Below are positions 1-9,894 of a stretch of 64,000 bases of DNA, piece after piece. The DNA is from an uncultured Flavobacteriales bacterium (GTDB lineage Bacteria > Bacteroidota > Bacteroidia > Flavobacteriales_D > Crocinitomicaceae): contig CALSTG010000002.1 in assembly GCA_943789205.1 (NCBI GenBank), positions 186,001-250,000 on the forward strand. Direction: 5' to 3'. A model generated the notes under the pieces. That model was not told where the DNA came from. It saw only the letters and a program-made list of their open reading frames with translations, and searched no databases. Numbering within the stretch: position 1 is the stretch's first letter; each line of letters begins with the position of its first letter. A program made the position numbers and the translations under genes.

Positions 1-2
1 GT

Positions 3-1517
3 GATGTAGTTGACGTGTATGTTGAATGTAGAGAAGATAAGACAGGACAACTTATTGTTTCTCACAAAACAGCAAGAATGCACAGTGCGTGGATTCGAGT
101 GAATGAAGTATTAAAAACTGGAGAAGTAATAACAGGTCACGTAAAGTGCAGAACTAAAGGTGGATTAATCGTCGATGTCTTTGGTATCGAGGCATTCTTA
201 CCTGGTTCGCAAATTGATGTTAAACCAATCCGTGATTATGATGTATATGTTGGAAAGAACATGGAATTCAAAGTTGTTAAAATCAATGAAGAATTCAGAA
301 ACGTTGTTGTTTCTCACAAAGCGCTTATAGAAGCAGAACTTGAAGAACAAAAGAAACAAATTATTTCTGGTCTTGAAAAAGGACAGGTTCTTGAGGGTAT
401 CGTTAAAAACATTACCTCATACGGTGTATTCATCGATTTGGGTGGTGTTGATGGATTGATTCACATCACAGACCTCTCTTGGGGTCGTGTTTCGCATCCC
501 GAAGAAATGTTGGAACTAGATTCTAAAATTAATGTAGTTATTCTTGACTTTGATGATGAGAAGAAAAGAATTGCACTTGGTTTAAAGCAATTACAACCGC
601 ATCCTTGGGATTCTTTAAATGCTGAGTTAGCTGTTGGAGATAAGGTTACTGGTAAAGTAGTCGTGATGGCTGATTATGGTGCTTTTATTGAAATCGCGGC
701 TGGTGTTGAAGGGTTGATTCACGTTTCTGAAATGAGTTGGTCACAACATTTACGTTCTGCTCAAGATTTCATGAAAATTGGAGACTCAGTCGAGGCTGTT
801 GTTTTAACGCTTGATCGTGAAGAAAGAAAGATGTCTTTAGGTATCAAACAATTAATGCCAGACCCGTGGAGTAATATTGATACTAAATATGCGGTCAACA
901 CGCAACATACTGCAAAAGTCAGAAACTTTACAAACTTTGGTGTATTTGTAGAATTGGAAGAAGGTGTCGATGGATTAATACATATTTCAGACCTTTCATG
1001 GCAAAAGAAAATCAAGCATCCATCTGAATTCTGCAAGACAGGAGAAGCAATGGAGGTAATTGTACTTGAAATTGATCAAGAAAATCGAAGAATTTCTCTG
1101 GGTCACAAACAACTTGAGGAAAATCCATGGGAAGTATTTGAAGCAACCTTTGCTGAAGGTACTGTTCACAGCGGTACGATAATCGAAATGAAGGACAAAT
1201 CAGGAATCGTTTCTTTACCTTATGGTTTAGAGGGAATCTGCCCAGCAAAACACTTAAAGAAAGCAGACGGAAACAATGCTGGTGTGGAGGAAGTACTCGA
1301 TTTTAAGGTTATTGAATTTAATAGAGATGCACGCAAAATCGTTGTTTCGCACATCAGAACACACGAAGAGCATGCGGAACCTGCAACATCTTCTAGACCA
1401 TCTAGAAAATCAAATGCAAACAATCTCAATGCAATCAATAAAAATGCAGAAAAGTCTACACTTGGAGACCTTGATGCATTAGCTGAGTTGAAAGAAAAAA
1501 TGGACAAGAAAAAATAA
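3..1517 (+). CDS. rpsA: 30S ribosomal protein S1 (5' end outside window)
   Basis: Ribosomal protein S1 binds mRNA at the 30S subunit and helps initiation. The frame is open from base 3 with no stop upstream, so the N-terminus lies outside the window and the GTG at 15 is not the start. Five S1 (OB-fold) repeats are visible, beginning near residues 33, 118, 205, 290 and 378 counted from base 15. Three carry the typical GVDGLIH/GVEGLIH core followed by a D/E-L/M-SW turn. The C-terminal 60 residues are low-complexity and charged, ending in a lysine run. A strong terminator follows directly. Identity is firm; only the length of the missing N-terminus is unknown. Confidence 0.96.
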   Translation, partial: DVVDVYVECREDKTGQLIVSHKTARMHSAWIRVNEVLKTGEVITGHVKCRTKGGLIVDVFGIEAFLPGSQIDVKPIRDYDVYVGKNMEFKVVKINEEFRNVVVSHKALIEAELEEQKKQIISGLEKGQVLEGIVKNITSYGVFIDLGGVDGLIHITDLSWGRVSHPEEMLELDSKINVVILDFDDEKKRIALGLKQLQPHPWDSLNAELAVGDKVTGKVVVMADYGAFIEIAAGVEGLIHVSEMSWSQHLRSAQDFMKIGDSVEAVVLTLDREERKMSLGIKQLMPDPWSNIDTKYAVNTQHTAKVRNFTNFGVFVELEEGVDGLIHISDLSWQKKIKHPSEFCKTGEAMEVIVLEIDQENRRISLGHKQLEENPWEVFEATFAEGTVHSGTIIEMKDKSGIVSLPYGLEGICPAKHLKKADGNNAGVEEVLDFKVIEFNRDARKIVVSHIRTHEEHAEPATSSRPSRKSNANNLNAINKNAEKSTLGDLDALAELKEKMDKKK

Positions 1518-1537
1518 TTCTTGATCTTAATATTTAG

Positions 1538-1564
1538 AAAAGGGGAGCCTCTCCCCTTTTTTTT
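1538..1564 (+). terminator. Rho-independent terminator after rpsA
   Basis: A perfect 10-bp stem, AAAAGGGGAG (1538-1547) with CTCCCCTTTT (1551-1560), has a 3-nt loop and an uninterrupted T tract through 1564. It starts 21 bases after the rpsA stop codon. Confidence 0.95.
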
Positions 1565-1616
1565 ATGCCATTTTTTTTGAGAAGTGTTGAAAAGAGATGA
1601 AAACCAATTCGAGTTA

Positions 1617-1650
1617 TTGGAAAACCAAATGAATTTATATTGTAAATTTG
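1617..1650 (+). promoter_or_regulatory. Candidate promoter of fur operon
   Basis: TAAATTTG at 1643-1650 matches the Bacteroidota -7 box TAnnTTTG. A TTG at 1617-1619 is at a plausible -33 position. The box ends 9 bases before the ATG at 1660 and covers the alternative TTG start at 1648, which argues for the ATG. Confidence 0.5.
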
Positions 1651-1659
1651 TTCTTTGCT

Positions 1660-2109
1660 ATGAGTGAAAGTACACTACAAGAGACTGTCAAAGGAATCTT
1701 TTCTGCTTATTTAGAAAAGAATGGACATCGAAAAACCCCAGAGCGTTTCGCCATTTTGGATGAGATATATGCGCATGACGGTCATTTCGATATCGAATCA
1801 CTCTACCTTAAAATGAAGAGCCACAATTACAGAGTTTCTCGAGCCACACTATACAATACGATTGAGCTTCTATTAGCGTGTAATTTAGTCAGTAAACATC
1901 AATTTGGGAAAAATATTGCACAATTTGAAAAAGCACATGGGTCAAAACAACATGATCATGTTATATGCACTGACACAGGAGAAGTACTTGAGTTTTGTGA
2001 CCCTAGAATTCAACAAATAAAAAGTACTATTGAGTCTCTTTTTGACATGAAAATCCAACACCATTCCTTATATTTTTATGGAACGAAAAATAAAAAATCT
2101 AAAGAATGA
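1660..2109 (+). CDS. fur: Fur-family metal-responsive repressor
   Basis: Fur-type transcriptional regulator of 149 residues from the ATG at 1660; an in-frame TTG at 1648 sits inside the probable promoter. The N-terminal half is a winged helix with the family motif [13 protein letters not shown]. The C-terminal half has the metal/dimer motif HDHVIC followed by GEVLEFCDP. Fur proteins usually carry a structural zinc site C-x2-C here. In this protein the second cysteine is a threonine (C-T-D-T), and no second CxxC follows, so the structural zinc site appears lost. It is the first gene of a run with the STAS gene (4-base overlap) and purA. Likely Fur or a close relative; the metal specificity cannot be read from sequence. 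Confidence 0.88.
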   Translation: MSESTLQETVKGIFSAYLEKNGHRKTPERFAILDEIYAHDGHFDIESLYLKMKSHNYRVSRATLYNTIELLLACNLVSKHQFGKNIAQFEKAHGSKQHDHVICTDTGEVLEFCDPRIQQIKSTIESLFDMKIQHHSLYFYGTKNKKSKE

Positions 2110-2441
2110 ATTTGAAGGTCTCCTCTATCACTAATGGTAATTGTTTAGTTTTTCAGCTTCAAGGTAAAATTCTTTCCGAAGCTGATGCGGAAATTTTAAA
2201 AGACGCAGTAGCTAAATTACCTATGCACAATGTTATTTTTGACCTTCAAACACTAACACACACAAATTCAACAGGAATTGCCGTATTTGTAAAAACGATG
2301 ACCAAATGCCGCATTGAAAATGGTGATTTACTCATCTGCTCACCAAATAAATTAATTTCAACATTATTCGAAATCACAAAAATGAATGATGTTTTTTCTA
2401 TGTATGATTCAGTAGAATCTGCAATAAACTATTTTAAGTAA
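2106..2441 (+). CDS. STAS-domain protein (anti-sigma factor antagonist type)
   Basis: A 111-residue single STAS domain, the fold of SpoIIAA/RsbV-type anti-anti-sigma factors. The family's phospho-acceptor motif near the middle (normally DSxG) is present as N-S-T-G, with Ser55 as the candidate phosphorylation site. The start overlaps the fur stop codon by 4 bases, so the two are probably translationally coupled, and purA follows 6 bases later. No partner serine kinase is visible nearby. The fold assignment is good; the role in a partner-switching cascade is inferred from the family. Confidence 0.8.
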   Translation: MNLKVSSITNGNCLVFQLQGKILSEADAEILKDAVAKLPMHNVIFDLQTLTHTNSTGIAVFVKTMTKCRIENGDLLICSPNKLISTLFEITKMNDVFSMYDSVESAINYFK

Positions 2442-2447
2442 AAAATA

Positions 2448-3722
2448 ATGAAGGTAGATGTATTATTAGGTCTTCAATGGGGAGATGAAGGTAAGGGTAA
2501 AATTGTTGACGTTATGACACCCAACTACGACATTATTGCAAGGTTTCAAGGAGGTCCGAATGCAGGTCATACGCTTGAATTTGAAGGTATTAAGCACGTA
2601 TTACATACAATCCCATCTGGCATATTTCATCCTGAAGTTGTGAATTTAGTTGGAAATGGTGTCGTTATTGACCCAGTAATATTTAAAGATGAATTAGACA
2701 AACTGGCTCCGTATAATGTTGAGTATAAGTCTCGTTTACTAATATCTAAAAAGGCCCATCTTATACTCCCGACACACAAGCTTTTAGATGCTGCATCCGA
2801 GATGGCAAAAGGAAAAAACAAAATTGGCTCTACATTAAAAGGTATTGGGCCAACTTATATGGACAAAACGGGTCGTAATGGATTGCGTGTTGGAGATATA
2901 CTCTCTAAGAATTTTGAGCAAAAATATAAAGCGCTAGTTGAGAAACATAAAAATATCCTAAGTCATTATGAGGCATTTTCTTATGAATTGGATGAATTAG
3001 AGCGTTCATGGTTTGAAGGTATAGAAACAATGAAAACGCTCGAATTTGTTGATAGCGAAATATATATTGATGAAGCCGTTAAAAGTGGAAAAAAAGTTTT
3101 AGCAGAAGGCGCTCAAGGCACAATGCTTGATATAGATTTTGGAACTTATCCCTTCGTAACCTCGTCTAATACCATTACGGCTGGCACCTGCACAGGGCTT
3201 GGCGTACCACCTACAAAAATTGGTAAGGTTATTGGGATTTTTAAGGCCTATTGCACGAGAGTTGGAAGTGGCCCCTTCCCTACTGAGCTATTTGACCAAG
3301 ATGGAAAAGACATGGGGAAAGAAGGACACGAGTTTGGTGCTACAACTGGTCGCCCAAGGCGATGTGGTTGGATTGATCTCGTTCAACTCAAATATTCAAT
3401 TATGGTTAATGGTGTTAGTGAGTTGTGTATGATGAAAGGAGATGTGCTCAGTATTTTTGATGAAATCAAAGCTTGTACAAAATATATTATTGAAGGCCAA
3501 GAAGTAACGCACTTTCCTTTTGATATTAACGACCATGATATTCAGCCAGTGTATGAATCTATTCCAGGTTGGAGAAAAGATCTCACAAAACTAGAAGGAA
3601 TGAACGAGGCTCCAGATGCATTTAAATCATATGTAGATTATCTTGAAAAGCAATTAAATGTTCCTATACACGTTGTATCAGTTGGACCTGACAGAAAACA
3701 AACGTTAGATAACACAAAATGA
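2448..3722 (+). CDS. purA: Adenylosuccinate synthase
   Basis: Joins IMP and aspartate with GTP to give adenylosuccinate, the first committed step to AMP. At 424 residues it has the normal family length. The N-terminal GTP-binding loop GLQWGDEGKGK, the NGVVIDP segment and the C-terminal TTGRPRRCGW motif (IMP and substrate contacts) are all present. It lies 6 bases after the STAS gene and its stop overlaps the start of the OstA-like gene by 4 bases, so the four genes from fur onward probably form one transcript. Confidence 0.97.
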   Translation: MKVDVLLGLQWGDEGKGKIVDVMTPNYDIIARFQGGPNAGHTLEFEGIKHVLHTIPSGIFHPEVVNLVGNGVVIDPVIFKDELDKLAPYNVEYKSRLLISKKAHLILPTHKLLDAASEMAKGKNKIGSTLKGIGPTYMDKTGRNGLRVGDILSKNFEQKYKALVEKHKNILSHYEAFSYELDELERSWFEGIETMKTLEFVDSEIYIDEAVKSGKKVLAEGAQGTMLDIDFGTYPFVTSSNTITAGTCTGLGVPPTKIGKVIGIFKAYCTRVGSGPFPTELFDQDGKDMGKEGHEFGATTGRPRRCGWIDLVQLKYSIMVNGVSELCMMKGDVLSIFDEIKACTKYIIEGQEVTHFPFDINDHDIQPVYESIPGWRKDLTKLEGMNEAPDAFKSYVDYLEKQLNVPIHVVSVGPDRKQTLDNTK

Positions 3723-5251
3723 TTCTGAAAAAGCAGTTATTGAATTATGCGCTTTTCCTAAGCGCATTTTTTTTGAGTAACACTTTTAGTGCTCAAGAGG
3801 TCCTTAAGTTATTGCCAGGGTCAAAAAAAGCGCACTATTTTGAAGAAAATGACTTGCTTAAATTAGCCGGCGACGTGAATTTTGAATATCAAGGGAATAC
3901 CATGTATTGTGATAGCGCTTACTATTTTGAAGGCGCTCAAATCGTCCGAGCTTATGGAAATGTTCATATTATAAAAGAGACTTTAAATATATTCTGTGAC
4001 TCTGCATTCTTTAATGGGATTGAAGACAAATCAAAACTTTGGGGAAGGGTTAAAATGAGAGACGGTGACTATAAACTCACCACGGATAGTATAGATTATG
4101 ATTCAAAATCAGGCAGAGCAACTTATAGAACCTTTGGAAGTATTCATAAAATCAATTCTAATGAACGCATCACAAGTAAAATGGGCTATTTCTATCCAGA
4201 TACAAAAGACTATCACTTTGTGGATAGTGTCCGATATAAAAATGACAACTTACGCATGGAGACTGATACGCTACGTTTTAATTATGCAACAAAAAAAAGC
4301 TATTTCTTTGGTAAAACTTACATCACAAAAGACAGTATTGATATTGAATCCAATTTTGGATGGTATCATACCAAGAATAACCAAGGTTACCTCCATGGTG
4401 AGGCCATGTTAAAGGATCCAAAAAAGATTTTGTTCGCTGATACCATTTTATATAATGATAGTCTTCAGAAGATTGAAGCCAAACAAAATGTTCATTTTTT
4501 AGAAATCGAAAAAAAACTCCGAATACAATCCAATTATCTCCTCAAAAATGAATCTACTGATGACACTTTTGTTTCGGATTGTGTGATTGCTGAAGTAATC
4601 CAGGAAGAAGATACCATATATATACACAGTGATACGCTTGAGATCCTACCAGACACTTTGAATAATAAGAAAAAAATATTTGCCTACTATGGTGTTAAAA
4701 TATTCAATGAGCAAATTCAAGCAAATGCTGATTCATTAGTATTCATTGAATTAAAAGATATTATGACATTATATAAATCCCCAATTGTATGGTCAGAAAA
4801 TGCTGAGCTTAAAGGTGATTCAATTCAAATTCACCTGAAAGATTCTGTTATTGAACATATCGATATTTATAACAATGCCTCTGCCCTGATGGAGCTGGAT
4901 TCTGGGGTGATTTATAATCAAATATCTGGAAAGTCAATTATTGCTCTAATGAAAAAGGGTAAACTTGTTCAAACTGATGTTTTTGGCTCTGCTACAAGTA
5001 TTTATTACCCGGAAAATGAAGAGTCTACTGATAGTTTACTTACCATAAAAAGAATGGGTTTGAATAAGTTAGAGGCAGCAACGTTAACCGTTCACCTCGA
5101 CAGCGGAGAGGTAAAAGGGATTACCTATCGCACACAGCCAACTGGAATATTTTACCCGATTGATCAAGTTGTCGAAAAGGATAAATGGATTAAAAACTTT
5201 AGCTGGAACCCCATTTTAAGACCAAGGAATTTAGCTGAGCTAGATGATTAA
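3719..5251 (+). CDS. OstA/LptA-like periplasmic protein
   Basis: 510 residues with an N-terminal signal peptide ending near SNTFSAQ. The mature protein is built of repeated beta strands of the OstA/LptA type (for example LLKLAGDVNFEYQGNTMYCD), the fold of proteins carrying lipopolysaccharide across the periplasm. It is much longer than LptA and shorter than LptD and has no visible C-terminal barrel, as in many Bacteroidota OstA-like proteins. The start overlaps purA by 4 bases and the end overlaps the convergent rel/spoT gene by 4 bases. A role in lipopolysaccharide transport is inferred from the fold. Confidence 0.78.
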   Translation: MILKKQLLNYALFLSAFFLSNTFSAQEVLKLLPGSKKAHYFEENDLLKLAGDVNFEYQGNTMYCDSAYYFEGAQIVRAYGNVHIIKETLNIFCDSAFFNGIEDKSKLWGRVKMRDGDYKLTTDSIDYDSKSGRATYRTFGSIHKINSNERITSKMGYFYPDTKDYHFVDSVRYKNDNLRMETDTLRFNYATKKSYFFGKTYITKDSIDIESNFGWYHTKNNQGYLHGEAMLKDPKKILFADTILYNDSLQKIEAKQNVHFLEIEKKLRIQSNYLLKNESTDDTFVSDCVIAEVIQEEDTIYIHSDTLEILPDTLNNKKKIFAYYGVKIFNEQIQANADSLVFIELKDIMTLYKSPIVWSENAELKGDSIQIHLKDSVIEHIDIYNNASALMELDSGVIYNQISGKSIIALMKKGKLVQTDVFGSATSIYYPENEESTDSLLTIKRMGLNKLEAATLTVHLDSGEVKGITYRTQPTGIFYPIDQVVEKDKWIKNFSWNPILRPRNLAELDD

Positions 5252-7491
5252 TCATACTCAGACTCTTCCTCTCCCCATCTGACTACCCGCTTCACACCTT
5301 CAACTTGCTCAAACTCTCTTGTAAGCTGCTCCAAGTGACCGGTGTCATATACTAGAACTTTTATACGTCCTTCAAACACACCGTCATTGGTTTCAAAAGA
5401 AATACTTTTCATATTAATATTAATCTGATTCGAAATGATTTCCGTAATCTTATTAACCAATCCAAATTGATCAATTCCAATAATTTTGATGGCTGCAACC
5501 CTCTCAACCATATCATCTGACTTCCATCTGGCTTTTATACATCGATAAGCCATTTTTGACATCATATTGACTGCATTCGGGCAATTAAATCTATGGATTT
5601 TTATTCCAGATGACACGGTAATAAAACCAAAAACCTTATCGCCCGGTATAGGATTGCAGCATTTAGCCATTTGATAATCAAATCCTTGAAAGTCGTCTCC
5701 TATTCGAAGTGTAGCCTTCTTTGGATCCATTGAGACAAACTCAGATTCGTAATCCTGAATACTTTTCTTTTTGCGACGCGCGGGTTTTTTCTCAACTTTA
5801 AAGACTCCATTTACTTGGTCTATTTCACGAAGTTTTGACAGGTCTATTTTTCCTTTTGCTATCCTAAAATAAAGCTCAGTAATCGTAGGCATTTCGAAGT
5901 GCTTCTCTAAAAACATTATATTTTCAGAACCCATACGAAGATTGAATTGCTTAAACTTACGCTCAAGGATTTCCTTTCCATCCTGGGCAATAAGATTTCG
6001 CTCCTCATTCAAAGAAGATTTTATTTTTGACTTAGCTCGAGCGGTAACAACAAATCGTAACCACTCATCTTTAGGTCTTTGTTTCGAGGAAGTAATGATT
6101 TCAAGCTGATCACCATTTTGAAGCTCATAAGATAAAGGCATTAAACGATTGTTAACCTTAGCTCCTATGCACGATGCACCAATATCAGTATGAATATCAT
6201 AAGCAAAATCTAGTATGGTTGATCCTATTGGTAATACGCGCAATTCGCCTTTTGGTGTAAAAACATAAATCTCTTCATTGAATAGATTTAATTTGAAATC
6301 ATTTACAAAATCAATAGCATCCGCATCCGAACTTTCAAGTAAATCACGAATTTCGCTAATCCATCTATCGAGCTTGTTGTCTTCATTAGGTGACTCTTTA
6401 TACCTAAAATGGGCGGCCAACCCCTTTTCAGCAATTTCATCCATTCTCTTAGAACGTATCTGTACCTCAACCCACTTACCTTGAGGAGACATTACAGTTG
6501 TATGAAGTGATTCATACCCATTAGCTCTAGGTGTTGAAATCCAATCCCTCAACCTTTCTGGGCTTGGCTGATAATAATCAGTCACGATACTGTAGATGCG
6601 CCAACAATCTGACTTTTCCAACTCCACAGGGGTGTCTACTATGATTCGAATGGCAAATACATCGAAGACTTCTTCAAACGGAATGTCCTTACTATTCATT
6701 TTCTTCCAAATAGAAGAGATTGACTTTGTTCTTGCCTTAACATCAAAAACATAACCCTCATGAGCTAAGGATTCCTTAACCGGAGCGATGAACCTTCGGA
6801 TAAACCGCGCACGGACCTCTTTCGTTTTTGCTAACTTAGTTTCGATATCTGTATAAGCCTCAGACTCACAATATTTCATTGACAAATCTTCCAGCTCTGT
6901 CTTGACGGAATACAAACCTAGACGATGTGCTAAAGGCGCGTACAAGAATTTTGTTTCAGAAGCAATTTTAAGCTGTTTATCTGACCTCATACTTCCTAAG
7001 GTTCGCATGTTATGTAAACGATCAGCAAGCTTTATAAGCACAACCCTAAAATCCTCTGAAATTGTCAGAATCATCTTCCTAAAATTTTCAGCTTGAATTG
7101 AGGCATTCTCATCAAACACATCAGGTATTTTTGTAAGACCGTCAATTATCAACCTGACCTTCACCCCGAATAGATCCTCGATATCCTGCAAGGTTATATG
7201 TGTATCTTCAACCGTATCGTGTAATAAAGCACAAATAACAGAAGTAGGTCCCAAACCCATTTCAACCGCGCAAATTCTTGCAACCGCAATTGGGTGATAT
7301 ATATAGGGTTCACCAGATTTTCGACGCATTTCTTTATGCGCTTCTAAAGCAACATCAAAAGCTTTTCTAATCAGCTTCGTTTCTTCTTTGTTGCGATCCT
7401 TTGAAGCACGCATCAACCCTCTGAACGCATTTAATATTTCTTTGCGTTCCTTTTCCAGGTTTAATGTGGTTTCAGAAGGTATTTGGCTCAT
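5248..7491 (-). CDS. Bifunctional (p)ppGpp synthetase/hydrolase (Rel/SpoT)
   Basis: Makes and degrades the alarmone (p)ppGpp. At 747 residues it has the full long-RSH layout: an HD hydrolase domain (YHPIAVARI, then HDTVED at 91-96), a synthetase domain (EVFDVFAIRII, then the ANGYESLHT substrate motif), a TGS domain (around residues 410-470), a zinc-finger region with CCNPIPGD and HRFNCPN, and a C-terminal ACT domain. The intact HD motif indicates hydrolase activity and the conserved synthetase motifs suggest both activities. Its ATG directly abuts the fahA stop codon. As probably the only long RSH protein of the organism it would serve as Rel. Confidence 0.94.
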   Translation of the reverse strand: MSQIPSETTLNLEKERKEILNAFRGLMRASKDRNKEETKLIRKAFDVALEAHKEMRRKSGEPYIYHPIAVARICAVEMGLGPTSVICALLHDTVEDTHITLQDIEDLFGVKVRLIIDGLTKIPDVFDENASIQAENFRKMILTISEDFRVVLIKLADRLHNMRTLGSMRSDKQLKIASETKFLYAPLAHRLGLYSVKTELEDLSMKYCESEAYTDIETKLAKTKEVRARFIRRFIAPVKESLAHEGYVFDVKARTKSISSIWKKMNSKDIPFEEVFDVFAIRIIVDTPVELEKSDCWRIYSIVTDYYQPSPERLRDWISTPRANGYESLHTTVMSPQGKWVEVQIRSKRMDEIAEKGLAAHFRYKESPNEDNKLDRWISEIRDLLESSDADAIDFVNDFKLNLFNEEIYVFTPKGELRVLPIGSTILDFAYDIHTDIGASCIGAKVNNRLMPLSYELQNGDQLEIITSSKQRPKDEWLRFVVTARAKSKIKSSLNEERNLIAQDGKEILERKFKQFNLRMGSENIMFLEKHFEMPTITELYFRIAKGKIDLSKLREIDQVNGVFKVEKKPARRKKKSIQDYESEFVSMDPKKATLRIGDDFQGFDYQMAKCCNPIPGDKVFGFITVSSGIKIHRFNCPNAVNMMSKMAYRCIKARWKSDDMVERVAAIKIIGIDQFGLVNKITEIISNQININMKSISFETNDGVFEGRIKVLVYDTGHLEQLTREFEQVEGVKRVVRWGEEESEYD

Positions 7492-8763
7492 TTATTTAGA
7501 AGGTAATAATTTTGATGCAACTTCTCCAAATCCTATTCGTACTTTTTCATTTTTACAAAACCCTCGCATTGTTACAGTATCTCCATCTTGAATGAATTTC
7601 CTTTCAGTTCCGTCAGACATAGGGACCGGCTTTGTGCCTTTCCATGCAAGCTCTAACATAGAACCATATGAATCAGGAGTAGGACCAGATATTGTTCCTG
7701 AGCCCAGCAAGTCACCACCTCTAACATTACAACCATTTACAGTATGATGCGCTAGCTGTTGTGCCATATTCCAATACATATATTTGAAGTTTGAATTGGC
7801 AACTATAGTTTCCATTGCGTTCTCCGGAGTAATTGCTACTTGCAAATGAATATCGTAAGATTTTTTTCCTTCAAATTTTAAATAATCAAGCACTTCAGGA
7901 TCTTGACTCGGGGTATTTACGCTATATGGTTGTAAGGCATCAAGACTTACTACCCATGAAGATATTGAAGATGCAAAGTTCTTTGCTAAGAATGGCCCTA
8001 AAGGCACATACTCCCATTTTTGAATATCCCGTGCAGACCAGTCATTGAATAAAACCATTCCAAATATATAATCCTCAGCTTCCTCTGTCGTTATTGAGTC
8101 ACCTAGGGGTTTACCGTCAAATGTTACAAAGGCCATTTCTAATTCAAAATCAATCATTTTAGACGGGCCAAATACAGGGCCTTGGTCTTCATTAGGCTTG
8201 GTTTGTCCTTTTGGTCGGTAAATATTTTGACCAGAAGGTATTACTGATGAAGAACGACCGTGATAACCTACCGGTATATGAAGCCAATTAGGAAGCAATG
8301 CATTATTAGGATCTCTAAACATGGTTCCCACATTGGTAGCATGTTCGCGACTCGAATAAAAATCTGTATAATCTCCTATGTCGATAGGCATCAGCACGTC
8401 TGCCGTAGCTTCATCAATTAAGACCTGTTGAACGTGATGATTGTTATTCTGAAGCTCAGGATTGTCTTTATTCAGTAATTCAGAGATTCGATCGCGCAAC
8501 CTTCTTGCCGCTAGCTTGCCCTTTTTCATCAAAAGATTCAAGGTGTGTGAATCGAAGGACTCAATAGAAAAAGGCAAATTATCTAGGTAACCAAGAACAT
8601 GAAGCGTTTTTAAATCTAAAATTGAATCACCTATTCTAACACCAACTCTCGGCTTTAATTGATCTGTTTTGAAAACACCTAGCGGTAAGTTTTGAATTGG
8701 AAAATCTGTCTCTGCGGGAACGCTTACCCAAGATTCTAAATCGGGATTATTTGCTTTTATCAT
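7492..8763 (-). CDS. fahA: Fumarylacetoacetase
   Basis: Last step of tyrosine and homogentisate breakdown: hydrolyses fumarylacetoacetate to fumarate and acetoacetate. At 423 residues it has normal length. The N-terminal SH3-like domain is followed by the catalytic FAH domain. The metal-ligand aspartate and catalytic histidine lie in DFYSSREHATN (D134, H141), and a conserved VGYHGRSSS loop follows. It sits between ychF upstream and rel/spoT, with zero bases to the latter. Neighbouring genes are unrelated, so the rest of the tyrosine pathway must be elsewhere. Confidence 0.95.
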   Translation of the reverse strand: MIKANNPDLESWVSVPAETDFPIQNLPLGVFKTDQLKPRVGVRIGDSILDLKTLHVLGYLDNLPFSIESFDSHTLNLLMKKGKLAARRLRDRISELLNKDNPELQNNNHHVQQVLIDEATADVLMPIDIGDYTDFYSSREHATNVGTMFRDPNNALLPNWLHIPVGYHGRSSSVIPSGQNIYRPKGQTKPNEDQGPVFGPSKMIDFELEMAFVTFDGKPLGDSITTEEAEDYIFGMVLFNDWSARDIQKWEYVPLGPFLAKNFASSISSWVVSLDALQPYSVNTPSQDPEVLDYLKFEGKKSYDIHLQVAITPENAMETIVANSNFKYMYWNMAQQLAHHTVNGCNVRGGDLLGSGTISGPTPDSYGSMLELAWKGTKPVPMSDGTERKFIQDGDTVTMRGFCKNEKVRIGFGEVASKLLPSK

Positions 8764-8779
8764 TTTCTATATTTTCTAT

Positions 8780-9877
8780 TTAAACATTAAATCTAAAATG
8801 CATAATGTCTCCATCTTGCACGATATACTCTTTACCTTCAACTTTAAATTTTCCAGATTCTTTAACGGCTTGCTCTGAACCAAGCTCACTGAAATCGTCA
8901 TATTTCATTACCTCGGCACGTATAAAACCTTTTTCAAAATCAGTATGAATAACACCTGCAGCTTGCGGCGCAGACATACCTTCCTTAATCGTCCATGCGC
9001 GAACTTCCTTCTCTCCTGCTGTAAAGTAGGTCTGTAAGTTCAATAATGAGTAGGCAGAACGTATAAGGCGGTGAACCCCAGGTTCTTCAAGTTCCAGCTC
9101 ATCCAAAAACATTTTGCGCTCATCATAAGTTTCTAGCTCGGTGATATCTGCCTCTATCTTCGCTCCGATAACCAAAACCTCTGCATCTTCATCTGCCACT
9201 GCTTTTCTGACTTCATCTACAAAATGATTTCCCTTCTGCACAGAAGCTTCATCAACATTACAGACATACATAACAGGTTTAGCTGTTATTAAATTAAAGG
9301 AACGAAGTAATTCTAGCTCGTCATCATTCAATGAAAGTGCTCTTATTGATACCCCTTGTTCAAGTCCTTCCTTTAATTTCTGTGCAAGATCATTTTCTTT
9401 AACAGCATCCTTGTCTCCTGATTTAATAACACGCGATAAAGAAGTGATTTTCTTTTCTACCGATTCTAAATCTTTTAATTGAAGCTCAATATCAATGATT
9501 TCTTTATCACGCATTGGATCAACATCTCCGTCTACGTGAACAATATTTCCATCCTCAAAGCAACGAAGAACATGAAGAATAGCATCTGTTTCTCTAATAT
9601 TAGCTAAAAACTTGTTTCCAAGCCCTTCACCTTTTGAGGCTCCTTTCACCAAACCTGCAATATCAAGTATTTCCATAGTTGTTGGAATCACGCGTTCAGG
9701 ATTCACAAGACCCTCGAGTTTTTCTAGTCTTGGGTCTGGAACTGAAATTGTTCCAATATTTGGTTCAATTGTACAAAAAGGAAAGTTGGCTGATTGTGCT
9801 TTTGCATTTGACAAACAGTTAAATAGTGTTGACTTACCAACATTAGGAAGTCCAACGATACCGCACTTTAGAGACAT
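8780..9877 (-). CDS. ychF: YchF/OLA1-family ATPase
   Basis: Universal Obg-related P-loop ATPase that associates with ribosomes. At 365 residues it has normal length. The P-loop GLPNVGKST lies at residues 9-17, followed by the switch region NFPFCTIEPN and LDIAGLVKGASKGEGLG. The coiled-coil insert is near 130-200 and a TGS domain ends in IVQDGDIMHFRFNV. It is the first gene of a probable minus-strand unit ychF-fahA-rel. A perfect TATCTTTG box lies 17 bases upstream of its ATG. Confidence 0.96.
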   Translation of the reverse strand: MSLKCGIVGLPNVGKSTLFNCLSNAKAQSANFPFCTIEPNIGTISVPDPRLEKLEGLVNPERVIPTTMEILDIAGLVKGASKGEGLGNKFLANIRETDAILHVLRCFEDGNIVHVDGDVDPMRDKEIIDIELQLKDLESVEKKITSLSRVIKSGDKDAVKENDLAQKLKEGLEQGVSIRALSLNDDELELLRSFNLITAKPVMYVCNVDEASVQKGNHFVDEVRKAVADEDAEVLVIGAKIEADITELETYDERKMFLDELELEEPGVHRLIRSAYSLLNLQTYFTAGEKEVRAWTIKEGMSAPQAAGVIHTDFEKGFIRAEVMKYDDFSELGSEQAVKESGKFKVEGKEYIVQDGDIMHFRFNV

Positions 9878-9894
9878 ATTTTTTTTTTGGTGGT

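Noticed and set aside
1220..1507. Long frames opposite rpsA, lon, the thiolase and other genes
   Set aside because: They are shadows of well-supported genes on the other strand or in another frame, with no family similarity or start context.
5238..5255. Palindrome ATGATTAATCAT at the OstA/rel junction resembling the dinB operator core
   Set aside because: It lies in the overlapping 3' ends of two convergent genes, far from any promoter, and lacks the 5-nt spacer.
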